Source: Ciona intestinalis | Taxonomy: Eukaryota; Chordata; Ascidiacea; Phlebobranchia; Cionidae | Direction: 5' to 3' | NCBI RefSeq assembly: GCF_000224145.3 | Contig: NC_020173.2 | Span: 4,678,001 to 4,742,000 of the forward strand | DNA: 64,000 bases | Shown here: one piece after another, positions 46,613 to 59,000 of the stretch | How positions within the stretch are numbered: the first letter of the stretch is position 1 | Layout: every line of letters begins with the position of its first letter | Position numbers and translations under genes: made by a program | Notes under the pieces: model-generated | The model's database searches: none | What the model was told of the DNA's origin: nothing | What the model saw: only the letters and a program-made list of their open reading frames with translations

Positions 46613-46939
46613 ATATTAATACAATGCACCAATTCAACCTATATGTTTAATACACAAAATAATGCATGATGCTTCGTTTATTTATTTTTTAAGAAGCAGT
46701 TTACACCAGTAAGTCGAAAAGGTAAAGAACGTGGAAAATAAGAACACGATTTCAACGAAGTGGGAATAAAGAATATACTGGAAAAGCTTAATTTTAATTA
46801 TCTTTCAAATTCTTTTTGTAACGCCACTGTCCGATTTTTTGGTAAGGATACTTTTTGTAATAAGTAATCTCTGGTATTGGATTGTTTGGTGCTAGTGTCT
46901 TCTGCTGCCTTTATATATACCGTTGAAAAGGACGCTAAA
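46613..46939. other. Convergent 3' region between NLR and zinc-finger gene
   Basis: Only 327 bases separate the two stop codons. AATAAA for the NLR is at 46765-46770 (+); AATAAA for the zinc-finger gene reads on the minus strand at 46677-46682 and 46681-46686. If these are used, the two transcripts overlap tail to tail. Confidence 0.55.
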
Positions 46940-49156
46940 TTATTCCCCATGCATTTGGATTGCATGGGCAGTAAGCTCTTCAGAAGTGAAAAACTGAATA
47001 TGACAACCAAGGCAAGCGTATTGTCGAGGATACAACGGCTTTAATCGATGGAGCTCCAAATGTGCGTTGTACTCATCCAACGGAAACCATAGCCCACATT
47101 CTATACACATCCGATAGCGTATCTAAACGTGTGTTATACAATTATAACACCTGAAACTTCTGGCACTCCGGTTCGATGTAAATAGGTATATAGGGCATTA
47201 TTGTAGGGAATTCTTATAGAGGAAATGTATCTTAAAAAGGCAACTAAAGTCATTTTTTAAATTTTGAAAAATAACTACAAGTAATCATTACTAAGCTGGG
47301 TCTACAATTCATGTTTCCACTTAGTAAGCGTTTTCCTGTTAAACATATTTGCACCGATGAGGTAGTTCTGTTTTTCTGCTAATCTTATTTACCAAGTTAC
47401 ACGCAATCAACAGAACGACATGCAATAATAACTGTCCGATTGTGAATTTTGCTATTCAAACTTTAGGGTTAACAAAATGGTTTGAAAATCATGCTTACCG
47501 TTGGTGTGGGTGCAACTATTGGAGAAATTAGACGATAATCTATGGCTTTCGCTTTCTGTTTAAAACATTTGATTAAAATAAAATACTACTGTGGGCTAAG
47601 ACGGATAGCACTTTTTACTTTTCTTTTTAACAAGTTACAATGATCTTTTAGATTCGTAAGGATAGGGTTGTACAATTCTATAAACATTATTTTTTTATAT
47701 CAAATGGGACAATAAAAGATAATGAAAACATTGACCATCTTTCCCCAACCTACAATATTGATTATTTTTTACCTTTTGATTTGCGAGAAAAACATATTCA
47801 TAAGAAATATTATAAATTTTTGTTTGGAGTATTTTTCTAAAAACTTATATAATGAACACCTGCTGCGGTTGAGTATTTTTAACCAAGGCCTCGTTCGATT
47901 TGTTATCTTTTACAGATGGTGGTTTGTTTAGATGCATCGCAATCATGTGATCTTCCAGCTGTCGTAATAAGGGAAAACTTGCATTACAATCAGAGCAGAA
48001 CCTTCTGTGTCGTCGAGGTTTCCCTATGTTAACAAAACAAAGTGAAACGATTATTATAGTACAGTGGGCTCAAAAGGGACACTATTCCACATTTTCTAAC
48101 CGTGTTTTAAAAATTAAAGGTAATTTTACATTCGTAGCGTTACAGTTATATATTGTTGTAAATATTCCTTGTGTATTACCAAATGGGACGGTAAAAGAAA
48201 AACAAACCATGTACCATCTTACCCCAACCTACTATACACACGACTGAATGGGCAAAAAAAAATATCTCACAAAAATATCTCACTTCTCCTTCGGATGGCT
48301 CGCGAAACGCCCGACCGTGAAAGCGGGTTCGTACTTCGTAGAATGAAATAAGTTCGTGTTTGTCCATTACTTTCCTGCTCAGTACATTGTGTACCGATTT
48401 GTTTGCTCTGAGAAGTTACTGGGGCGGTGAATAGCTGTTGTTGATCATGGTGTGGTCCAGTGGTATAAAGATTCGCAGGGACCAAAGAGTTGCTCAAAAA
48501 TTGTTCCTTTTAGAATAAATACATATGTCAGTATTTTGGGAGGTATACGGTAACGTAAGGGTAAAGTTTAGGCTTAAAAGTGCCTGCCAAAGCTCGCATA
48601 CAAACCTGCCAGTTAAAATAGCAATTGTACCTTTATATCATAGCCTATATACGATGGTCTATATAATAATAGTTGTTATTCGGTTTTCTATCGTATTTAG
48701 AACTGTATTTTTGTAGTAAACGTTTGAAACACAAGCCATATTAAGTAGCACATAACAAAATTCATATCATACCGCCAAATATAGAGGAGTACAGCCAACC
48801 GCAAAGGGTAAACCATCGCCTACTAGAGACATCTCTGATGGGACGTGTTTAAATCACCACGCACGCATACTATTCAGTTTATAATGTAAAATGATATAGG
48901 CCCAGTTAGACCACGACATATATAGTTTATCTGAACATAAAAGCATACGCATAGGAAATTCAAGATTTTGCAAACTCACAGTTCTGTTGTAACTTGGCCC
49001 TAAAGGTGTTACATTTTCCTCTTTGTTGTTTGCGATGTAATCTGACTGCAGTTCAACATTGCCATTGCCTTGATTATTGCCAAAATAATCTACCAATTCA
49101 GGTGCAACTGCTGCTGGACGTAAAGCACGCAAGCCATTTTCTCCTTTAGAAGCCAT
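46940..49156 (-). CDS. Small C2H2 zinc-finger protein
   Basis: Putative nuclear, nucleic-acid-binding protein. Minus-strand exons in coding order: 48980-49156, 48284-48506, 47914-48023, 47499-47555, 46940-47122: 750 nt, 249 aa, all phases closing. It starts MASKGENGLRALRPAAVAPE. The first two exons are low-complexity and Gln/Asn/Ser-rich. Exon 3 has one C2H2 finger (FCSDCNASF...HMIAMH, C-x2-C-x12-H-x4-H). The last exon has two more: CIECGLWF...HLELH (x11, x3) and CLGCHIQFF...HAIQMH (x12, x4). The fingers lack the TGEKP linker of KRAB/Krüppel types. I do not recognise a named orthologue. The gene is convergent with the NLR. The exon 5 acceptor (cgtttag at 47123-47129) is the least certain junction, but is required by an in-frame TAG just upstream. 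Confidence 0.8.
47581..47755. mobile_element. MITE family M in zinc-finger gene intron 3
   Basis: CTACTGTGGGCTAAGACGG at the left, ATCAAATGGGACAATAAAAG inside, GACCATCTTTCCCCAACC at the right. Confidence 0.7.
48055..48236. mobile_element. MITE family M in zinc-finger gene intron 2
   Basis: TAGTACAGTGGGCTCAAAAG at the left, GTATTACCAAATGGGACGG inside, CCATCTTACCCCAACCTACT at the right. Confidence 0.7.
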
Positions 49157-49268
49157 AAGCAAATAAAGGTATTTAATTTAGAATTGTACAATTCACAATT
49201 CAACATGGCTGGTTTTGCTTCTAGGATTGTATTATGACGAAACAATCGTATTCGAGTTATTTGTCAAA

Positions 49269-49497
49269 ACGTCATAAAGTGTGTTGTTTCAGTGGGGCTT
49301 GGAGAACCAATCAGAATAGTTTTGGATATAAAGAGCAATGTCCGCTCGGGGCGCTTACAGTTGCATACGCCTGAACAAATTACGCGAGAGACATTTTCAT
49401 TTTCGCGGTCAGCACAGCAGTAACGTTACGTTAAGTGAGATAGAGATCAATGGAAACCAATATCCATGACGTACAACTTTTATCCATGACGTACAAC
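49269..49497. promoter_or_regulatory. CRE-like sites upstream of the zinc-finger gene
   Basis: TATCCATGACGTACAAC occurs twice, at 49461-49477 and 49481-49497, exactly 20 bp apart (two helical turns). Each carries TGACGT, the CREB/ATF half-site; a third reads in reverse at 49269-49274. They lie 110-340 bp upstream of the ATG of the minus-strand zinc-finger gene. Function is inference from the motif. Confidence 0.4.
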
Positions 49498-52400
49498 GTG
49501 ATTTGTTTATCGTGTTTGCCAGTATCCGCCATTATCTGGCACTAAGCATGTTAAAGTAATTTAACCTTAAAATTCCACAGTTTATTACATTCCTAATTAA
49601 AACTGCAATTTCATCAAGTTACAAATGTACACTTGTTCCACCCGTTCTGCTGTAAGCATAAATAAACTAAAATACTTTATGCAGCAGCTTAATCGGATTT
49701 TGAACGCTTATCCGTTTTATTTTGTGTTTGCCACAACAAACAAAATAGCATTGCAACTTTTCTTGGCCAGAGTCATACGCTTGCATAAATTAATAGCTTT
49801 ATGGCGGGTTCAAGAACTTTGCAATTAGGGAATTACCAGGCGGTTAGTTATTGCTGATCGCAGATCATTTCTCACTATACCCAAACAACGATTGATAACG
49901 TAAAGTAACTTGTAAATTGGTTTATTGTTGGGCAGTGAGGTCGGATATGAAATCTGTACTTTGCGGCTCGCCACACCTTATCAATTTACACGGTCGTGCC
50001 GGCGGGCCATGCGTCGCATGCGATGTAACACTAAAGCATCAACAGAGTAGTGTCATTGTTCTTTCGAATGAATGAACAGTAGTAACACTGGAATATATAT
50101 TGAATTGAAAAAATTGATGACGTAAAATACGTTCATTCTCCGAATTTAATAATGGCTACGTATAGTAAACCATAAAATGTCAGATTGGCCAATCTACACA
50201 AGTTGTGTATATAAGCACGTTTATTGGATTAGATAAAATTTACGCAACAACGCTACGAAACTATGTGTAAATAAAGCAACAGAAAAAAAGCGAACTCGTC
50301 ATACTTTCGTTATTGGAGAAAGATTAATGGAAGAAAGCACAATTTCGTTGCACACCTTCTAATCGAGCTTGATTATAAGTTTCATCGTTGGATATGCTAT
50401 TTTACCGGTCCCAGTGACGTGAAATTGTCACATAACATATTTGTTTATCGCCACAACGGTTATGGCTATCTTGTGTTTTGATATGAAACACCTGCTTGTG
50501 GCTAGAGTTGTTATTTTCAATTAGATCTATATCGCGTGCTGCAAAAAGCACTTACAGTGGCAAATTATATTAAATCTTTTAGCAAGACAAAGGTGAAGTC
50601 ATAAGCAGCATAAAGTGCAGTCTCGAGTGCGCAAGCGCAAGCTTGTGAACTTTTACTCGGCTGTATGTCTGAGTATTTCAATAAGTTGGTAATAAACAAC
50701 ATTTATAACCACTGCGTGTGTATGCGGGCAAATTTAAGTGGCCTAAAAGTTTAATTAACGACTCGCTTCTAGTACAACTTATTGACCAAGAATAGACGTT
50801 TCATATTTTTGCACACATGACCTTTTATCGAAATTTGACCAGCCATGTTATATAAGTGTTACAGCTTTCAGGTCAGTGAGAAAGTGCCTGTGACCGCGAT
50901 GGTCCTACGGCCATATACTTCCCAGAGTCTTCAAAACACTTCTCGGAAAAAAAACTTGAAATCGCGTCTTATGCAACTGTAAATCCGGGAGCAGATAAAT
51001 ACACAAATATCCTGCAATGTCTTCTAGATCTTGATTAGGCGTCCTCGTTCTCTTGTTTTTAATAGAAGTCGGACACAAACATGGAGAAAGGGAGACGCAA
51101 ATACAGCATGTGTCCTGGAAAACGCCAATTGCGTTGCACTTTATGCCAGAAAAAATGTTTTGGTCAAACCGATCGTGCAGAACAAACTTTAACAAAACTT
51201 CAGCACGTTGCTGCCTAAACATCACCTTGCAGATAGAGGGCGTGAAAGACCCTTATGTTGGGAGCACGACCTGTGACCGATAAGGTTTTGTTTTATATGG
51301 ATTTAAAAGTGGTTGAAAGTTTGTTTGGTTTTATTACTCGCTTGCACCTGTTGCATTACTTGCTTGATCTGTGATAATCCGGATTAATTCATAACCTTAA
51401 TACCGAATTATCAAAAAGTTGTCGGCACACGAAAGACAGTATGTACTTCCTACCGTAGCCGACGGCTTAATTTCGTATATTCCGAATGTGGTGTGCTGTG
51501 TTTTGGGTGTGTATTGCGGGCAGCATGCATTGGTTTATTTGGGTAAATAACTCGTTAAACGAGCGATGGTGGTAATATTGCCACGTTAACATACTGTAGC
51601 CCTAGGCGCTTGAGTTAACAACAAAAGTTCTTGGTCATTCAAAGCGAGATTGCTCGTCCGATAAGTTTACTTAACCACTTTTTTCTTCGTTAGCAGGAAG
51701 TCAGGTTTCCTGCGAAGATTGGCTCCACTTATCATGTCTTCAAAGCGGCAAAAAAACAGAAAATAAACCTATGTTTACGCCATGTATAGTTTTTTAAAAA
51801 ATGTCAAATTGTAATGCATTATAACTGGGCAGTGTATCTTATATTCGTATACCTGCATGGACACGTTTTACAAATATAGTCAAAAGCTCACAAGAATATA
51901 CTTCGCGAACCTGATTTACCCTCAATATTAAACGTTACGATGTGTATTTAAATACGCCAATGCATATTAGTATCCGAAACTGCAGGTCAAACGAGTACGT
52001 GTTGTATCTTTAATCTCACGGGTTTAGGGCGCTTTTTAACGCCAACAGTGTCATTCTGTCTAGCAAAATGCTTCGCCTGTCCTACTATACCATGTACGGT
52101 TTACCCAAGAAATTTAGTCTCCGTTTTTGGCTACGTATCTGTATGATAGATGCTACATACGACAGGTCATGAGCCGATGAATGCAGAGAAACTGTTCATT
52201 GTACTTAAATGGCAAGCAAACTGTATTCGTGCTAAAGAACTGGGTTTAAAAATAGCCACAGTTGTAATCCATCACTTTGTGTGACTTAACCGAATTCGTT
52301 CCCGGTGCGGCTTAGCAGACTATGGTCGAAATATGAATGCCAAACTTAATTGATTAACGCCGTCTGTTATGGCGATGGACCCTGGCCAGTTACTCGTCTC

Positions 52401-53064
52401 TCACTGCTTTGTGTCAGTCTGCTATTTATAGAATTATCATGCCTGTTTGGTTTCTAAAAAACTATTGCATCCATTGCAAAGTCGGTTCCGATTTACTTCA
52501 TTGTGTTCCTCGTTATTACACCGCCCTGAAAATACGTCAACGTCTTGGCGCATATATCCCTGCTTTACCGGCGGACACATTCGGCTGTACATGCGCATTT
52601 TCGCGAACACCAAAGACTCGTTTATTAAATTGACAAAAATTCAAGTCATACGTGTTTCTGTAAAGTTCCCCGCTATTTTGAGATCCCGACCATTTTGCCC
52701 CAGTTCGTTGCTTAACTTACTTTTTCAGCAAAGCTACCGGTGACGTAATGCTGGCAGCTTCGTTAGTGGCGATGAACTTCTGTCGGTTGCCTTTTTCTCT
52801 TTACAGCGCAAACGTTTTTTTTACGCTTGAGGTTTGGGCACCAGGGAAGGTTTAAAAACGACGCTAGTTAGCAGTTCGGTGGAGATGCGTCACAAGTTTG
52901 TGCAGTCAAGGTTTTAATGCGAATGAGTTGTAGAAAAATATTTTGCAACGCAATTTTGCAAAACTGAATTTTAGTAAATCAAGTTACTGCAGCAGCTTAA
53001 ATAAAGCGAATGAAAGCACATTTGGTGATCTTTAAGACAAGCAAGCAACTCGATTTCATAGAAA
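49498..53064. other. Divergent intergenic region
   Basis: About 3.6 kb between the zinc-finger gene (-) and the metalloprotease gene (+). Base composition is closer to neutral than elsewhere and no repeat of families S or M is visible. Several open frames of 60-106 codons occur (for example 49625-49828, 50905-51225, 52447-52743), but none has splice context or a recognisable motif. I support no gene here. Confidence 0.5.
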
Positions 53065-56000
53065 ATGGATTTGTCAAATTTCACCTTCGCAATGATGTAC
53101 ATCTTTATACAACAAAGTTTAGGTTAGTAAAAACTAAACCGTGATAATTCCGTAAGCTAAGCGCGCTCCACCGAGGTCTGATTATTACACAGTGCATAAT
53201 GTTTGTTTAGTGTCTGCACCACTTTTTGTGTACCTCGTTCCAATAATTTTGCTAATTAAAATGGCCAATACTTCATGATCCAATTTACCACTGAATTATA
53301 ACATCTTGTAGTGAATTGCGGCGCACTGACAAGGAGCGATTTCGTCAATAAGTTAATGAGGGAACGGAGATCAGTCTCCGAGCAATCTGTTCGAGTGAAC
53401 GAAGACCTTGAAGCTGTCGTGTACACTCTTAACCGACCCGTAGCTGGTACGAGGAACATAGCCGGATCACTGCAAGAACCTTTACCTCAAACTGGGAAGA
53501 CTGGATCATCAGTTTTCCCCCAAGCGATCCAAACCACTGGTGAAATTAGCACTACCTCTTCTACCAATGAAACAGAATTCACAGAAGACCAAGAAACAAG
53601 GTAGGCTTGGAATTTGCTTATATCCGGTTTAGCAAGTTGATGTGAGCCCACGGGCCTGTTATGCCGCGCCCATCCCCATGCTAACATCAAAATTTAAAAT
53701 GCGGAACAATGTGAATTGGTTTAACAGTGATTTATTGGATGTTGGTATTGAAGAAGAGTTTCAACTTGAAGAAAATCACCCTGGCGTCATCATTTCGTCA
53801 TCGGTAGAGGAGACAGCGGAAGGCGTGGACCCAAATGATGTCGAAGAGATCGCTCGTAAGCGCCATTATGCGGCAAAAGACGGTTTTGCAAAAATCATCG
53901 ACATTAATCAACGTAAGTTGTCATACGGACCGACCCCGTTCATCATTTAATAACGCTACTTTATACTGTCCAGGCGTCGGAGTTAGAGGGATTAAGGAAG
54001 GAGACATGCGCATGAGCCTGCGTATGGTAAGTTGATGAATAAGTATTGCTATGGGCAATTTCGATGCAAAGATTATTTACCTAAAACATTTCAGTAGGAA
54101 ACCAAAGACTATTAAAGCTGTGGCCTCATTCCACTCATTTGTGTCTGTTGTTATATAAATTGAAGTATAACGTATACAAGTAATGGTAGTAGAAATAACT
54201 TTAGTATGTATCTAAAGTTTACCTAAACTAGTGACTAACTATATATATGAACACGATTATTTTGGCTGCAGACTAACCGTATGATCCGCACCGTTGTTTT
54301 ACAGAATCGTAACTCGGCAGGTGGAACCGACAAATGGCCGAAAACCAGATCTGGTCCAAATCGTGGCTTGGTTAGAATTCCATACAAGATCTCGCGACAG
54401 TACAGTAAGAAGCTCATATAGTTTTTTATAAAAAAAAACAAGCTCACACACTTTTTATCGCAGACCGCACGCAATTAGCCGTCATTCGATCTGCAATACC
54501 AACGTTTACAAGACACACATGCCTTCGATTTGTCCCAAGGCGCACTGAAGTCGCATTTATTTACATTAGCAACGGGAAGGGGTAAGCTCGCTTGCAAAAT
54601 ATAAATAAATAGGTATTGGTTTAACATTGCAAATATAGATGCTGGGCTGACGTTGGAAAAACGGGCCACCCCTCCCAAACCGTATCTCTGGGAATTCCAG
54701 GGTGTGTAATTAAAGGTATTGTTCTCCACGAGTTCATGCATGTTGCAGGCTTCCAACACGAACATTCAAGAAGCGATCGCAACCGATACGTTAAAATCTA
54801 TAGACAACACGTTCAACCAGGTACTGTCTTTTATTTCTTCGAATGTAAATAGATTGTTGCGTTCAACTAACATTTTATTACAGACATGGTCGCGAATTTT
54901 GATCGGTACAACGACAGTGTGAACTATGTTGTGTATGACTACAATAGCGTTATGCATTACAGCAAGAACGCTTTCTCCAAAGAAATCTATTTGCCGACCG
55001 TTCAGGTATAAACGCTGGAAACTATTAAAAGTTTTCAAGCATCAAGTAAAAAGATATTGGTCTGTTGCTAAAACCTTGTCGAGTTGTCATGTCTAAAATA
55101 TTTGTGTCTTTTCTTCGATTAAGGTTTTTTTTTTAAATAGTTAGCCTACTTGAGTATATAGTGAAAAGTAGGCTGCAACTTTTATAAAGCAAAATTAAAT
55201 CGACCAAAGCCCTTTGTAAACGGATATCAGTCTTGTTTCCGAAACCTTGTGGGTGTCTAATATGTTTAACTTAAAGAGCATTAGAATACAAACCTATCAT
55301 TACATGTCGCTCTGAAAAGCTTGAAACCCAATTGCTTTCTTCCTCGGTTACAGGTTATACCAAAGAGAAAACCGGAACCAATTATTGGACAGCGAGAACG
55401 TTTAAGTCCCTACGACATCGAAGAAGTCAAATATCTTTACGATTGTGGTGAGTGACGCCATGAGTAATTACGTACTGCTGTTTGACAAGTATGTTCACCG
55501 ATCTGAAATACTAATCGTCTAATTCTAAACCGGTTCGTATGACTGTTTTATTAACGCGTATAATGTCTTATTCTATAAAATCTTAAGCTGTAACCGTACA
55601 AGCCAAATAAGTATCAGCAGTGAGATCTCTAATCATGTTGGTATCTGTAGCTATAAAATGGCTTTTCTCGCCACTAACTTGCCGCCTAAGTGCATTTGGT
55701 ATTTCGTACGACACTTTCTAAAATACTTGATGACCTGGTCTGATTTCTGTGAACTTTAAATTTCCAGGAGCAGGAACATACCAACGATGTGGAAGAGATT
55801 TCTTCAACCTAGCAACTGGTTCGTTTAACAGTCCAAGTTACCCCAGCCCTTACCCAGCGGAAGCTCACTGTACATGGAACATTACTGTACAACCAGGACG
55901 TTTTGTAAACGTCACGTTCAAGGGAATTGACATCAGTGGTGAGTAGTTGGTAAACGCCTTAATAAGTTTATTGTGTAATAAAGCTACATTTAAAATGGTA

Positions 56001-59000
56001 AAATCGAGTTTGGTTTCTTTGTTTTAAACTTCGACCTGAGATGGAATTATATAATCTTTGTGACACAGTGCAATATGATATAGAAATTTAACCTATTTTT
56101 TCAGATTCCCCGGTATGCCAGAACGACGTTATACTTATCCACGATGGGAAAAATGCCGCTGCCCCCACTATGAGGACAATCTGTGGTACTCAAACTGGAG
56201 ATATTTCTGTAAGTACCACCAGACACATTTGCTTGCATGGTTAAGTGTTCGTCATTGTAACCGTTATGTAACTTGACAGATTGTGAGCACTGGCAGAAGC
56301 ATGTTCATCATATTCTCGTCTGACCCGACGCGAGATTCGAACCGGGGTTTCCGTGCAATATTCCGTGAAAGTACGTTACAAATGTTCGATCACGCATTGC
56401 ATCCACTATTCCTTAAAATAGAATCAAATGTCAACATATTCTATATTCACAGCGATGCTCCTCGGAAGTACTGTTCAACTTGTTTCAGCTATGCCAACCC
56501 TACCTCCAATTAATACCACCCTTGGTAGATTCCAATGCAATTTTGACCAAAGCATTTGCGAAATGACACAAGACTCGCTCGACATACTTGACTGGACACG
56601 AAGCAGAGGTCCGACGCCAAGTCGTTACACTGGACCATTTTTCGATCATACAAATGGACAAGGTATGTGTGATGTACTCTGATATCTGTATACTGATGTT
56701 GGGTTTACACCATTGGGTCACAATCTCCGGTAAACAACAACCTACTTATTAACAGTGTACAATCAATATACAAAACTTAACACTTAACGCTAACTTAATG
56801 ACCAGGTTCTCTTTGCTACTCAAACTTATCGATATACTCTTCCATGCAGGTTATTATATTTACGTGGAGTCGTCGCTACCCGCAGAGGCAGGAGATAATG
56901 CAATTATTCGGACGCCTTGGCTCAACGGAGTCAACTTTTGCGTTACCTTCAGCTATCATATGTACGGTGCTTACATGGGCAGTTTGCGTTTGCTTGCCCT
57001 GGAAAAGAGGTATGTCCCTAATAAGGTCAATTAGCCTGTGTTTGTTGTGGACAGCATATCTTGATCACTTTTCTAACATCTTCAACAGAACAACAGATGG
57101 CTATGGGCATGAAGTGCTCTTGTGGGAAAAACACGGAAACCAAGGTCGCAACTGGCAAACACAAGAGATAAATTACAACGCCGAAAGCAATGTTGAGGTA
57201 ATGAACCGAAGTTAACAATGTAACTGTTTGGGTTGAGTTGTTATTAAATATATGTATTTGCAGTCCGTTCACTTCTACTGGGAGGTGTTTGTCTTCTACT
57301 ACCAATCTGACATCGCAATCGACGATATTGATATTTCACCTGGAACATGTAGATCAACACCGGTTGCTACGACCACTTCCCCTAGGTTGGTTGTATGGAC
57401 GACCAACCGAAGACCAACAACACCAACAACCACTGCATCAACAACCAGAGCAACCACAACTGTCAGATCTACCGTCCCTACCACAACGACCAGAAGAACC
57501 ATACCTACGACTCTACCACCAGTGGCTTATGCAAGTAAGTGGTTTAAACAACACCGTGTGTTTTGATGGACTTAACCATGAAAACAGTTTAATTACAATA
57601 TACACTTCATAACAAGGTATTAACTGCACGTTTGACAATGACTTATGTGGGTGGACGCAATCAAGAAGCGATACTTTCGACTGGACGCAGAGACAGGGAC
57701 CGACGCCAAGTCATTCAACCGGGCCTACCAGCGACCACACAACTCAGAATGGTAAGTCTACTGTTTGTAACTTCTTCAAACTCGTGGTGGAATTTTAAGT
57801 GCACAGATCGACCTCAACAATGCAAAGTGTCGAATAAACGCTGCGTTAACGTCACGTTAACGACGCAGTGCTTATTACACGACTCCAGATATTTAAACTA
57901 TACCGTTCATGCTATAGGTGCGAAATAAACTAGTATTTACGGTATAAATGATTTAAAATGTCTTGTACCTTTTGTATAAAAAGACAACAAATGCTGGTAT
58001 TTATTTCATGAATGATTTAAAATGTTGTGTATCTTCAGGTATGTACTTGCACATTGAAGCTTCAAACCCACGACGACTTGGCGACAGAGCTCAACTCGTA
58101 TCCCCGTTACTTACGCCACAAACCCATTGCATGCATATGTTCTACCATATGCACGGAAGACAGATCGGGAACCTCACCGTAAGTTTAACATTGTATAGGA
58201 ATTTGCCCCTGTAGAAAAATTGTGGCTAAGTTGTAATTGTTTCTAGGTTGCGCAAATGGTTGGTGGGGTCAGAACCAATCTGATTGAACTAAAAGGAGAG
58301 AAGGGAGATCTCTGGAATTCACTTTCTGTTGAAATCAACTCCGGCTACCGTAGAAAATCAAACATAATTCGTCACGCCCGTACTGAGCGGGTATGTTTCA
58401 AATACCTCATTAAGTATCCACAATTACGAACGGAATTTAATATAACGCTTTTTGATTTCAGCAACTGATACGCAGCGAAGAGAACAGGAGGGAAAACCCG
58501 GCACAGGTAACCTTATATAAGATTATTCAAAGCTGAAATTATAACGTAACCGAGTATATCATCACAACGACTTTCGACAAACAAAATAAAAAGATCATTT
58601 AAATTTTTTTTACAGGATCCAGACCTAGATGTGACCTCGACAAACACGCGGCACGGTAAGCGTTGTAACACAATCCAATGTCAGTTATTTGTATCTCATA
58701 TCTTAGCATGGTAGATGTGATATTACGACGTAATTCATGTTCCACATCAGGTACCATTTGGTAGTAAACAAAGAACATTCAAAGAATAAAACCGTATCCT
58801 CACAACTCCCACAGACCGCTGTTAATAGTTCGTAACACGTTCACTTGAATATTATGTGCTGAAATCCATCTTACCCGCAGCACTGCGTAGATTGATAATA
58901 ACTTCTTACAAAAATTCGGTATAAATTGTATATTCCAATGATTAACAGACTCTATGGTGGTTGGGACCCGACTGGCAGGCCTACAGCAAGTGCATCAAGA

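Noticed and set aside
46798..47010. Minus-strand open frame of 70 codons
   Set aside because: It overlaps the zinc-finger terminal exon in another frame; the frame with two C2H2 fingers is the coding one.
50905..51225. Minus-strand open frame of 106 codons in the intergenic region
   Set aside because: No recognisable motif, no splice signals in phase and an opposing open frame; likely chance in less AT-rich DNA.
52748..52855. ATG-initiated segment considered as the metalloprotease signal-peptide exon
   Set aside because: Its usable donors are in the wrong phase or give a poor leader; 53065-53122 gives a hydrophobic leader and the required phase 1.
53601..53651. Alternative acceptor giving an intron of about 50 bases after the first prodomain exon
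   Set aside because: The in-phase acceptor at 53727 has a better context, with a CTAAC branch-like site at 53681-53685, so the exon was started at 53728.
54702..54715. GT...AG pair in the astacin domain resembling an intron
   Set aside because: It would be 14 bases. Reading through gives [13 protein letters not shown], the expected astacin sequence, so there is no intron.
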